Below, piece after piece: positions 1-5,904 of a DNA stretch of 9,062 nt. The translations under genes and the position numbers were made by a program. The notes below the pieces were generated by a model, which worked only from the letters and a program-made list of their open reading frames with translations, was not told the DNA's origin and did no database searches. The DNA comes from Mollicutes bacterium (lineage in GTDB: Bacteria; Bacillota_I; Bacilli_A; RF39; UBA660). The stretch lies in assembly GCA_012841465.1 (NCBI GenBank), contig DUUS01000074.1, positions 1 through 9,062 of the forward strand. Direction: 5' to 3'. The first letter of the stretch is position 1. Each line of letters begins with the position of its first letter.

Positions 1-1
1 A

Positions 2-577
2 TATAGTACAAGTCCCGAAGCTGCTCATAAAAATCAAGAAGATAGTACTATTAAAACCGTACTTGATACTTGGTATGAAAACAATATAAAAGGAACAAGA
101 TATGAAGAATATCTATCTGATACCATATTTTGTGCTGATCGCACAATTCAAAGTGGTGATGGCTTCGGGGGAGGAACAACACATTATGGTCCATATAATA
201 GACTTCAAACCAATAAAACTCCAAGTTTAAAATGTTCTCGTAAAGAAGATAGATTTACCGTAATAGAAACCGAAAAAGGAAACGGAGCTTTAACCTACCC
301 AATAGCACTATTAACCGCCGATGAAGCTTCTCTTGCTGGATTATTACAAGGTACTAATAACACTTCTAATTATTTACATACAGGAGAGCATCAGTGGTTA
401 TTAAGCCCTGCCCTCTTTTCGGGTTCTGCCTATCCATGGAGTGTGCTCACTAATGGCACCCTTTACCGCAATAGCAATGCTACTGTCTCTTGGTCGGCCC
501 GCGGAGTTCTAAATCTGAACTCAAACACTGAAATAAGTGGAACCGGAACTTCTTCTGATCCCTATGTTGTAATATAA
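2..577 (+). CDS. C-terminal part of a DUF6273-like surface/secreted protein (5' end outside window)
   Basis: An open frame runs from the window edge to TAA at 575-577, giving 191 residues without the N-terminus. An early stretch 'IKTVLDTWYENN' (17-28) is followed by 'YLSDTIFCADR' (37-47), 'YGPYNRL' (62-68) and 'LTYPIALLTADE' (97-108). The end reads 'WLLSP' (132-136), 'ARGVLNLNS' (166-174) and 'SGTGTSSDPYVVI'. This order matches, from memory, DUF6273-type C-terminal domains of gut Firmicutes surface proteins, whose fold is thought to resemble the formylglycine-generating-enzyme/C-type-lectin group. The usual 'RPV' near the end is 'RGV' here. Residues about 134-169 are encoded by DNA very unlike the rest of the gene (see the variable-region entry). 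Function is probably ligand binding or adhesion at the surface; this is inferred, as no catalytic motif is seen. The N-terminal anchor or signal is outside the window. No hairpin terminator follows the stop. Confidence 0.75.
   Translation, partial: YSTSPEAAHKNQEDSTIKTVLDTWYENNIKGTRYEEYLSDTIFCADRTIQSGDGFGGGTTHYGPYNRLQTNKTPSLKCSRKEDRFTVIETEKGNGALTYPIALLTADEASLAGLLQGTNNTSNYLHTGEHQWLLSPALFSGSAYPWSVLTNGTLYRNSNATVSWSARGVLNLNSNTEISGTGTSSDPYVVI
401..510 (+). other. Candidate hypervariable segment (DGR variable-region-like) inside the surface protein gene
   Basis: By direct count, G+C here is 59/110 (54%), against 36/120 (30%) in the first 120 bases of the same gene. Adenine is 17/110 (15%), against about 40% nearby. 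Thirteen of 37 codons end in C (AGC, GCC, CTC, GGC, ACC, TAC, CGC, GTC), compared with 3 of the first 37 codons of the same fragment and none of the first 37 of the next gene. Loss of A and gain of NNC codons near the C-terminus of a possible lectin-like fold is what adenine-directed retro-mutagenesis of AAC codons would leave. No template repeat or reverse transcriptase is visible, so the assignment is a hypothesis. Cassette exchange between paralogues could give a similar composition shift. Confidence 0.4.
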
Positions 578-616
578 TTTGTATAAGTACACTGTAAATT
601 GCTAATAATATAACTA

Positions 617-1612
617 ATGATAAAGATAAAGATAAATGAACTTGTAAAGATTGCTTTATTGCTGGTTAATATATTGTTAGCAATTTTTATTATTGAGAAA
701 TTTCAGATACTTGGTTTTTGTTATACGATTATGACTTTAATATCACCGATCTTTTTTGGTTATGGTCTTGCTTGGTTATTAAAGCCAGTTATGTTTTTCT
801 TTAAGGGTTATTTTAAAGAAAGATTAGCGATTTTAATTACTTATTTATTGGGTGTGCTTATTTTATTTTCGATTGGTTATTTTTTAATACCTATTATAAT
901 TACTGAGGTTAGAAGTTTAATACCACAGGTAGTTGATATGTATAGTAGTCTTAGTCCGGGTATTAAAGATAATATTGATTTTAAGGTTATTAGTACTAAG
1001 ATTATTTCTTCTTTAAATAAATATACTATTAATGTTAAGGATATTGTTTTAAATATATTTTATAGTGTTTTTATTAGTTATTTTTTACTTCTTAATCATA
1101 GGAAAATAAGTTCTTTTTTAAGTAAAAGAACTTGCAGTGTTTTAATTAATAATATTAGTGTGAATTTAAAGGCTTTTGTTAGAGGTACAGTTATTAAGAC
1201 TATAGTACTTTTTATACTTGCTTTTATTAGTTTTAGAATAGTAGGACTTCCTTATGCATTTTTATTTGGTTTTGTTATATCAATTTTTGATATAATTCCT
1301 TTTATAGGTCCTTATATAGGTGGTGCTCCTGCGGTAATAGTTGCTTTTAATGTTAGTGTTAAGTTAGGTGTTACAGTACTTGTTATAGTTATTATGATTC
1401 AGATTATTGAAAGTGCTTTTATTAATCCTTATATTATGAGTAGGAGTGTTAGAATAGATCCAATCTTTATTATTTTAAGTTTAATTATCTTTGGGTACTT
1501 CTTTGGAGTAATAGGGATGATATTATCGGTTCCGATAATAACCGTTATAAAAACTCTTTATGAGTATAATAAAGAGTTTAAGGTTATTAATTTAAAAGTT
1601 CTTGGTAAATGA
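617..1612 (+). CDS. AI-2E/PerM-family multi-pass membrane protein
   Basis: This is a 331-residue integral membrane protein of the AI-2E family transporter type (also called PerM/YdbI/YhhT family), close to the usual 340-370 residues. Family members include suspected AI-2 exporters and Na+/H+ antiporters, so the substrate cannot be named. Hydrophobic segments lie at about 11-29, 33-58, 72-95, 145-160, 193-225, 235-268 and 283-312. Family hallmarks are 'DIIPFIGPYIGGAP' (225-238), 'ESAFINPYIMSRSV' (265-278) and the C-terminal 'FGYFFGVIGMILSVPI' (292-307). An in-frame TAA at 611-613 makes ATG 617 the first possible ATG, but no SD is visible before it and any promoter in 578-616 is weak. It may be read leaderless or by read-through from the gene upstream. 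The stop is TGA, and the last 26 bp overlap the convergent transglutaminase-like gene. Confidence 0.88.
   Translation: MIKIKINELVKIALLLVNILLAIFIIEKFQILGFCYTIMTLISPIFFGYGLAWLLKPVMFFFKGYFKERLAILITYLLGVLILFSIGYFLIPIIITEVRSLIPQVVDMYSSLSPGIKDNIDFKVISTKIISSLNKYTINVKDIVLNIFYSVFISYFLLLNHRKISSFLSKRTCSVLINNISVNLKAFVRGTVIKTIVLFILAFISFRIVGLPYAFLFGFVISIFDIIPFIGPYIGGAPAVIVAFNVSVKLGVTVLVIVIMIQIIESAFINPYIMSRSVRIDPIFIILSLIIFGYFFGVIGMILSVPIITVIKTLYEYNKEFKVINLKVLGK
1549..1579 (-). terminator. Probable terminator of the transglutaminase-like gene, inside the AI-2E-type gene
   Basis: A perfect 11-bp inverted repeat (AAACTCTTTAT at 1551-1561, ATAAAGAGTTT at 1569-1579, 7-base loop) lies just past the minus-strand stop at 1587. 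Read on the minus strand it ends in TTTTT and then AT-rich sequence. On the plus strand the hairpin is not followed by a T-run. The stem is AT-rich and the T-tract short, so strength is uncertain. Confidence 0.5.
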
Positions 1613-2495
1613 TTTTATCAAATTCATGATCATCGATATTATAACTTTCTAGGGTTTCAGTATCAATTAGATAAAATTTATGAATTAAGTTATTTTTATC
1701 TGAATTTATACTTACTGGGTCATCCCAGGTTAGGTCTAGATGTAGCCATTTATTATTAATATAAACTGCATTCCATATATGAGTATTTGATGCTACCTTA
1801 AAGTTAGGTACGTTCCATCTGTTTAAGAAGATTGCCATAGCATCAGAGTAGCCACCACATATTCCATATCCTTCTAAGAGAGGACCGTAGGCTATATTTG
1901 ATTTATATTTTATGATTCCATCGAGTCTATCTTGATCATATTTGGTTATATTAATAATATGATCGTGGATTTTTAATATTTTTTCTTCTAGGGTCATGCT
2001 GCTATTAAGTTCTTTATTTATTATTTCATCTACTTTTTCATTTATTTTTATAATTTCTTCTTCAGTATATGATTTAGTTACTTCAACAGTTATTTCTCCA
2101 GTTTCATCATAGGTTACTTTAATACTACTAAAGTTATTAAAGGGGTCAACAAAGTTATTTATATGGGTTAGGGTAGATGAACTAGAGCTTATTGAGTTAA
2201 CATCTTTAATACAGTCTTTGTATTCACTAGGACAGTAAAAGGTAAATTTTTCATAACCATTATTTAGAATTGAGAAAAATATATCTACCAGGTCTTGTCT
2301 ACTATATGGTATATAATCTTCTGATTGTTTTACAAATTTATAATAGGTGTTTTTATGATATAAATTAGGTTCAGTTATAATTACGGTTCGGTTATGTCTT
2401 AGTAGATTAGAAAATGCATCAGTTATGTAGTCAAAGTTTATTGCGAGTAGAAATAGTAGTGTTAAAGTAAATAGTGTTATAAATATTTTTTTCAT
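1587..2495 (-). CDS. Membrane-anchored transglutaminase-like (papain-fold) protein
   Basis: The product has 302 residues, with a short positive N-terminus (MKK) and one hydrophobic segment at about 4-20, so it is a signal-anchored or secreted protein facing outward. No lipobox is present. The C-terminal half is a transglutaminase-like domain. The nucleophile Cys213 sits in 'GYGICGGYSDAMAIFLN', the His is 239 in 'NTHIWNAVYINNKW', and the Asp is 254 in 'LHLDLTWDDP', so the Cys-His-Asp triad is complete. A helix before it, 'KILKIHDHIINITKYD' (172-187), is typical of the group, which acts as cysteine peptidases or cross-linking enzymes on surface proteins or wall peptides. Residues 30-160 are not recognised. 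The start is supported by the SD AGAGGT six bases before ATG. It lies 48 bp after rpsT on the same strand; no good promoter of its own is visible, so part of its expression may be read-through. Confidence 0.85.
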   Translation of the reverse strand: MKKIFITLFTLTLLFLLAINFDYITDAFSNLLRHNRTVIITEPNLYHKNTYYKFVKQSEDYIPYSRQDLVDIFFSILNNGYEKFTFYCPSEYKDCIKDVNSISSSSSTLTHINNFVDPFNNFSSIKVTYDETGEITVEVTKSYTEEEIIKINEKVDEIINKELNSSMTLEEKILKIHDHIINITKYDQDRLDGIIKYKSNIAYGPLLEGYGICGGYSDAMAIFLNRWNVPNFKVASNTHIWNAVYINNKWLHLDLTWDDPVSINSDKNNLIHKFYLIDTETLESYNIDDHEFDKIIYQELLN

Positions 2496-2528
2496 AGGTT
2501 ACCTCTAGTTTAATGATAACAAAAAAGT

Positions 2529-2558
2529 AAAAAAAAAGAAACTCTATTTGATTTCTTT
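2529..2558 (-). terminator. Weak rho-independent terminator candidate after rpsT
   Basis: On the minus strand the end of rpsT gives AAAGAAA (complement of 2552-2558), a 10-base loop containing the TAG stop, then TTTCTTT (complement of 2535-2541), running into a nine-T tract at 2537-2529. The stem has only one G-C pair, so termination is probably partial and may let the transglutaminase-like gene be co-transcribed. Confidence 0.4.
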
Positions 2559-2807
2559 TACCTTTTTATTTAAACGTTTTTTTAAGCGGTCACAAGCATT
2601 TTGTTTAATTAAACCTTTGCTTGTTGCTTTATCAATATTTGAATAAGCTTTCTTAAGTTCAGTATTAGCAGTTTCCTTGTCATTTTCTTTTACTGCATTT
2701 TCAATTTTTTTAATAGAGTTTTTTACCTTTGTTGTATAAACTGTGTTTGTTTCACTTTTTTTAGAATTTGTTTTTACTGACTTTTTAGCACTTTTAATAT
2801 TAGGCAC
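2544..2807 (-). CDS. rpsT: Small ribosomal subunit protein S20
   Basis: This 87-residue, very basic protein binds 16S rRNA in the body of the 30S subunit during assembly. It begins with the family signature, here 'PNIKSAKKSVKTN' after the initiator, continues with 'IKKIENAVKENDKETA' and 'NIDKATSKGLIKQNACDRLKKRLNKKV', and has normal S20 length. The start is GTG, supported by AAGGAG eight bases upstream. The sequence has 23 Lys but only two Arg, and the usual Arg-rich patch after 'VKTN' reads 'SKKSETNTVY', a divergent version. The gene is transcribed leftward from a good promoter at 2840-2868 with a leader of about 25 bases, divergently from the SipW-like operon. A weak terminator candidate follows, then the transglutaminase-like gene in the same direction. 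S20 is normally a housekeeping single-gene unit. Confidence 0.95.
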   Translation of the reverse strand: MPNIKSAKKSVKTNSKKSETNTVYTTKVKNSIKKIENAVKENDKETANTELKKAYSNIDKATSKGLIKQNACDRLKKRLNKKVKEIK

Positions 2808-2839
2808 TAAATATTCTCCTTCCGTAAATTACAATATAG

Positions 2840-2868
2840 ATTGTACCAAAGAAAAAAGTAAAATGCAA
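2840..2868 (-). promoter_or_regulatory. rpsT promoter
   Basis: Read on the minus strand, TTGCAT (2868-2863) and TACAAT (2845-2840) are separated by 17 bases. The -10 is extended by TGG directly upstream (2848-2846). The predicted start is near 2833, giving a leader of about 25 bases that contains the AAGGAG ribosome binding site. Confidence 0.65.
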
Positions 2869-2883
2869 ATAAATTGTTGCATT
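2862..2883. promoter_or_regulatory. Inverted repeat joining two back-to-back -35 elements
   Basis: AATGCAA (2862-2868), an 8-base spacer and TTGCATT (2877-2883) form a perfect 7-bp-arm inverted repeat. The arms coincide with the -35 boxes of the divergent rpsT and SipW-like promoters. It may simply be two identical -35 boxes facing apart, or an operator that couples the two units. Confidence 0.4.
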
Positions 2884-2905
2884 ATTATTCTCTTTGGGGT
2901 AGAAT
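2877..2905 (+). promoter_or_regulatory. Promoter of the SipW-like operon
   Basis: TTGCAT (2877-2882) and TAGAAT (2900-2905) are separated by 17 bases, with predicted transcription start near 2912. This places the SD at 2922-2928 and ATG at 2934 inside a 20-25 base leader, and rules out an upstream TTG at 2874 as the start codon. Confidence 0.6.
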
Positions 2906-2921
2906 TATTAATAGATGGTAT

Positions 2922-2928
2922 GGTGATC
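2922..2928 (+). promoter_or_regulatory. Ribosome binding site that fixes the SipW-like start
   Basis: GGTGATC ends five bases before ATG 2934. It matches the 3' half of the full SD consensus (the part pairing with GATCACC of 16S rRNA). The same variant precedes trpS (GGTGAT) and the carboxypeptidase gene (AGGTGA). Confidence 0.6.
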
Positions 2929-2933
2929 TTAAA

Positions 2934-3509
2934 ATGTACATAAAAAAACAATTGAAGAAAAGATTTATAATATCAATGGTTACTGTTTTTATATTAGTAA
3001 TAACAATTGTGGGTTCTTCATATGGACTCTTTTTGGATATTAAAACTGATATTAATGCTCAGGTTCTTGATGTAGGTGATTTAAGAATAACTTACACTAA
3101 TGGCTCTGCCATTAATGTATCTGAAATTAAACCAATGACAGATAGCCTAGCAATATTAGAGTCTAATAACTTATATACCTTTGCGATTGATAATACTGGA
3201 AGTGTTCCATACAGATATACGATTACTCTTGATAATAATCCATCATTTCCAGAGGATAATTTACTAAGTCATAATTATATAAGATATGAACTTAATGATT
3301 TAGGCCCTAACTTACTTGGTAATCAAGCCGAAAATATGATTTTTGAAAATGAGCTTAAACCAGGTGAGACTAAATGGCACTCACTTAGAGTTTGGGTTGC
3401 TGATGCAACAATATATAATTTACCAAATGAAGCACTCGGAAGTAAAATCCATTTAAATATTATTATAAATGGACATGCTGGAGAGTTAGAAATAGAAGAA
3501 GGAGAATAA
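2934..3509 (+). CDS. SipW/TasA-like exported protein
   Basis: The product has 191 residues. A basic start (KKQLKKR, 4-10) and a hydrophobic core (11-27) are followed by 'GSSYGLFLD' (27-35), which resembles the 'SYA.F.D' ending of SipW-cognate signal peptides found on TasA-type exported proteins. The mature part is beta-rich, with 'LRITYTNGS' (50-58), 'YTFAIDNTGSVPYRYTITLDN' split around 81-101, and 'LKPGETKWHSLRVWVADA' (141-158), the usual pattern of TasA/camelysin-like beta-sandwiches. No membrane segment or sorting motif is seen at the acidic C-terminus. The protein is probably secreted or held at the surface; whether it forms fibres is unknown. The matching signal peptidase is not in the window. 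ATG 2934 was chosen over TTG 2874 because of the SD and promoter positions. It is the first gene of a four-gene operon, with three bases between its stop and the next start. Confidence 0.75.
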   Translation: MYIKKQLKKRFIISMVTVFILVITIVGSSYGLFLDIKTDINAQVLDVGDLRITYTNGSAINVSEIKPMTDSLAILESNNLYTFAIDNTGSVPYRYTITLDNNPSFPEDNLLSHNYIRYELNDLGPNLLGNQAENMIFENELKPGETKWHSLRVWVADATIYNLPNEALGSKIHLNIIINGHAGELEIEEGE

Positions 3510-3512
3510 AAG

Positions 3513-3944
3513 GTGGAAAAGGATATACTATTTGACAGTACTGAGCAAAAAGAGGCTACAGAAAGGGTTCTAGCAGCAGTTAGAATTAAAACAATTAATA
3601 AGGAGCTTGATGAATTATTAGCGGAAATAATTAAATTTTCAGGTAATATGGATAAAATTCTTGAAAGAAATAATTTAAATCCAAGATATTTAGAGCGCTT
3701 AGGTGTTCTTGATAATATGGAAGAGATTTCACTTGATGAAGATTTAGAAGATATTGATTTTAGAGTTAAGGAAGTTATTGAAGATTTAATTAAAAGAATT
3801 AATACTAGAATTACTTTAGTTGAGAATAATAAACTATTAATTGAAGAACTTACAACAAGCTATAATATCGATGAATCTAAAATAGCAGAAGATATTGAAA
3901 TATCTAAATTAAACAAAAGTGACTTTGATGATTTATTAAAATAA
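3513..3944 (+). CDS. Small helical protein of unknown function, second gene of operon
   Basis: This gene is not recognised. Its 143-residue product is acidic, without signal peptide, membrane segment or cysteine. It appears almost wholly helical, with heptad-like stretches at about 14-52 ('AAVRIKTINKELDELLAEI') and 82-115 ('VKEVIEDLIKRINTRI'), so a coiled-coil or adaptor role in the cytoplasm is the most that can be said. The central part (55-80) contains 'NPRYLERLGVL' and an acidic run 'SLDEDLEDIDF'. The start is GTG 3513, three bases after the SipW-like stop; AAGGAG at 3499-3504 gives the normal eight-base spacing. Tight spacing indicates co-transcription with the genes on either side. Confidence 0.75.
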   Translation: MEKDILFDSTEQKEATERVLAAVRIKTINKELDELLAEIIKFSGNMDKILERNNLNPRYLERLGVLDNMEEISLDEDLEDIDFRVKEVIEDLIKRINTRITLVENNKLLIEELTTSYNIDESKIAEDIEISKLNKSDFDDLLK

Positions 3945-3968
3945 ATGTAATAAAGAAGGAGATTTAAA

Positions 3969-5627
3969 ATGAATTTAGAATTAGAAAAAAAGAAAAGAAG
4001 TGAAAGGGCTAGTAAAATCCATTCATTTATCAAAAGTATTGAAAACAATAATTATGTGATAGATGATTTTACTAAAGTTACTAAGTTAACTGAAAGAATA
4101 GGCTCTGGAGATGATACTCCAATAACTAACTTTACAACTTTGATGAATTTAAAACATCAGCTAGATTCATTTGATATCGAAAATCTTTCAAAAGACTTTA
4201 GAGATGAAATTAGACTTGCTTTAGAAGAAGTATCTAAATATATGAAAGAAAATACTAAAGCTCCTGAAGTAGTTGATGAAAGAAATAATTTAACCGAAAT
4301 AGATAAATTTAATAAATTATTAAATGAAGTTAAAGTTAAGGCTGGTATTGTTTTAAGTATTGATAGAGTAAAAGAAGCAGAAGAAAACAGAGAAAAAACT
4401 TATCAAAAAATAATTAATTTAAGTAATAATACAGAAATAAGTTCAGAAGAAAAAATGACAGAATATAAAAGATTACTTAATATTTATAATGGTCCTAATT
4501 TAGAAGCAGTTACGGCTGCTAAAAATATTACTGCTCGTGGTAATGTTAATTTAACTGATGAAAAGATTAATGAATTAGTAATTGAATTTAATGATTTATA
4601 TCAAGAAATAATGAGAATGAACTTAGATGATCAAGTAAAGAAAAATATGATTGATGCATTTAGTAAAATAGCTAAGATATGTACCAATTATAAAGCAGAC
4701 TTATCTAAAAGAAAAACTTATCAAAATAGATATGAAAAATTATCTCTGGACTTAGGAATTTCGTATAAAGATATTAAAAGAAAAGATAAAAAACAAGAAG
4801 AAATAAAGGAAGAAAAAAAATCAACTGAAGAAACGAATGTAAAAGATAAAAGCGATGAAGTTGAACCAATAAAAGAAAAAGAAATTGAAGAAGTAAAACT
4901 AGATGCAATTGAAGAAAAACCACTTGAAACAAGTGATTTAAATAAAATCTTTGATAATGAAGAAAAGTTTAATGTCGTTTACAATGGAAATGTGAAAAAT
5001 CCGCTTGGGGAAACTGTTCCAGATACAGATATATTAGAAGTTGGAAAAAACTATACTGTTGAAGATGTTAAAATTATAAATGGTATTCAGCATTATAAAC
5101 TTGAAGGATTTGATGCTATGTATGATTCTTCAGTATTTAATATCTTTGATATAGTAAAAGAAGAAGAGCTTTCTAAGGAAGCAACAAAGGAAAATGCCCA
5201 AATAATAGATAATACCGAAGAAGATCTTAATGTAGAAATAACTGAAGAACCTGAAATAATCGATGCTAAGTATACTAAGAACGAAGATATAGGTAAAAAG
5301 GTAAAGGTTGTTAAGAAATTTAAACCAGGACTAGGGTCTAAAGTATTAAAAGGAATTGCTCTAGTGAGTTTAATTGGTGCTTACTATTTCACTCCTGTAG
5401 CATTTGTATCAGCAGCTATCTGGATCTATGCATCACTTAGAGACCGTTTTGATATAAAAGATTCTAAAGGTTTATTTGATGCTATCTTTAAGAAACTAAA
5501 AGAGAATATCAGAAATTCTAAAGAAATTACTGATGAAGATAAAGCGAAAACTAAAGAAGAATTAGAAGAAGTTTTAAGTGATTTAAATGAAAAAGAGTTA
5601 ACTACAGAAAAAGGGATGAGTAGATAA
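3969..5627 (+). CDS. Large coiled-coil protein with C-terminal membrane segment, third gene of operon
   Basis: The function is not recognised. The product has 552 residues. About 1-260 is predicted helical with coiled-coil character. A highly charged Lys/Glu linker spans about 268-325. A small beta-type module follows at about 333-395 (core 'VVYNG', 'LEVGKNYTVEDV', 'HYKLEGFDAMYDSSVFN'), resembling SH3-like modules of small phage and Firmicutes proteins. A second acidic linker spans 396-440. A hydrophobic region at about 458-489 ('GIALVSLIGAYYF', 'AFVSAAIWIYASL') is long enough for one segment or a hairpin in the membrane, and a charged helical tail ends the protein. There is no N-terminal signal, so the long N-terminal part is probably cytoplasmic and tethered from its C-terminal region. 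The start is supported by AAGGAG upstream of ATG 3969. The stop overlaps the next start (TAATG), suggesting translational coupling. Confidence 0.8.
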   Translation: MNLELEKKKRSERASKIHSFIKSIENNNYVIDDFTKVTKLTERIGSGDDTPITNFTTLMNLKHQLDSFDIENLSKDFRDEIRLALEEVSKYMKENTKAPEVVDERNNLTEIDKFNKLLNEVKVKAGIVLSIDRVKEAEENREKTYQKIINLSNNTEISSEEKMTEYKRLLNIYNGPNLEAVTAAKNITARGNVNLTDEKINELVIEFNDLYQEIMRMNLDDQVKKNMIDAFSKIAKICTNYKADLSKRKTYQNRYEKLSLDLGISYKDIKRKDKKQEEIKEEKKSTEETNVKDKSDEVEPIKEKEIEEVKLDAIEEKPLETSDLNKIFDNEEKFNVVYNGNVKNPLGETVPDTDILEVGKNYTVEDVKIINGIQHYKLEGFDAMYDSSVFNIFDIVKEEELSKEATKENAQIIDNTEEDLNVEITEEPEIIDAKYTKNEDIGKKVKVVKKFKPGLGSKVLKGIALVSLIGAYYFTPVAFVSAAIWIYASLRDRFDIKDSKGLFDAIFKKLKENIRNSKEITDEDKAKTKEELEEVLSDLNEKELTTEKGMSR

Positions 5628-5896
5628 TGGAAATAGGAAATATGGTTCAGCTAGAAAATAATAATAAATATTATTTAGTTGATGAAACAGTTCAAAATGA
5701 TATTAAGTACTTTCTGGCAAATAAACTAGATGATAAAGAAAAAATAACTGCTGATGCTGTTATCTTTAAAGAAACAATTAAAGACGGAGAGTCTTATTTA
5801 AAAGAAGTTCAAGATGAAGAAATAGGTAAATATATTTTATCTGTATTTACGACAACTTTAATAAACGAAATTGAAGATGAAAAAAAGGAAGATTAA
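5627..5896 (+). CDS. Small DUF1292-like protein, last gene of operon
   Basis: The product is an acidic 89-residue protein without membrane segment. The pattern 'GNMVQLENNNKYYLVDE' (4-20), then 'YFLANKLDDKEK' (28-39), 'VIFKE' (45-49), 'YLKEVQDEEIGKYILSVF' (57-74) recalls DUF1292-type small Firmicutes proteins (beta hairpin, ligand-free core, C-terminal helix). This resemblance is from memory and weak, and no function is known. Its ATG shares one base with the stop of the gene upstream, and only a poor SD (AGGG, 11 bases away) is present, so translation probably depends on coupling. The 3' end is constrained: the last codons form the left arm of the trpS terminator, and the stop overlaps the trpS stop in the shared palindrome TTAA. 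Confidence 0.7.
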   Translation: MEIGNMVQLENNNKYYLVDETVQNDIKYFLANKLDDKEKITADAVIFKETIKDGESYLKEVQDEEIGKYILSVFTTTLINEIEDEKKED

Positions 5897-5904
5897 TATC
5901 TTCC
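5880..5904 (-). terminator. Rho-independent terminator of trpS
   Basis: GGAAGAT (5887-5893) and ATCTTCC (5898-5904) form a perfect 7-bp stem with loop TAAT. Read on the minus strand the hairpin is followed directly by seven Ts (complement of 5880-5886). The trpS stop codon falls at the stem-loop junction, and the T-tract lies in the coding end of the convergent DUF1292-like gene. Confidence 0.8.

Noticed and set aside
1521..1540. Perfect 9-bp hairpin as a terminator
   Set aside because: No T-run follows it on either strand; it is kept only as part of a structural observation.
1610..1612. TGA read as Trp (Mycoplasma-type code), extending the AI-2E-type protein by several tens of codons
   Set aside because: The protein already ends at normal family length, Trp is TGG throughout, no gene has an internal TGA, and the extension would be antisense to the transglutaminase-like gene.
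2874..2933. Longer SipW-like protein starting at TTG 2874
   Set aside because: That start lies upstream of the predicted -10 and transcription start, has no SD, and would put extra residues before an otherwise normal signal peptide.
2743..2943. Open frame of 66 codons on the + strand across the rpsT start and the divergent promoter
   Set aside because: It is antisense to rpsT at its start, runs through both promoters, has no ribosome binding site and no protein-like composition.
3860..4048. Open frame of 62 codons on the - strand
   Set aside because: It is the antisense shadow of the second and third operon genes; its hydrophobic composition comes from complementing Lys/Glu/Asp codons.
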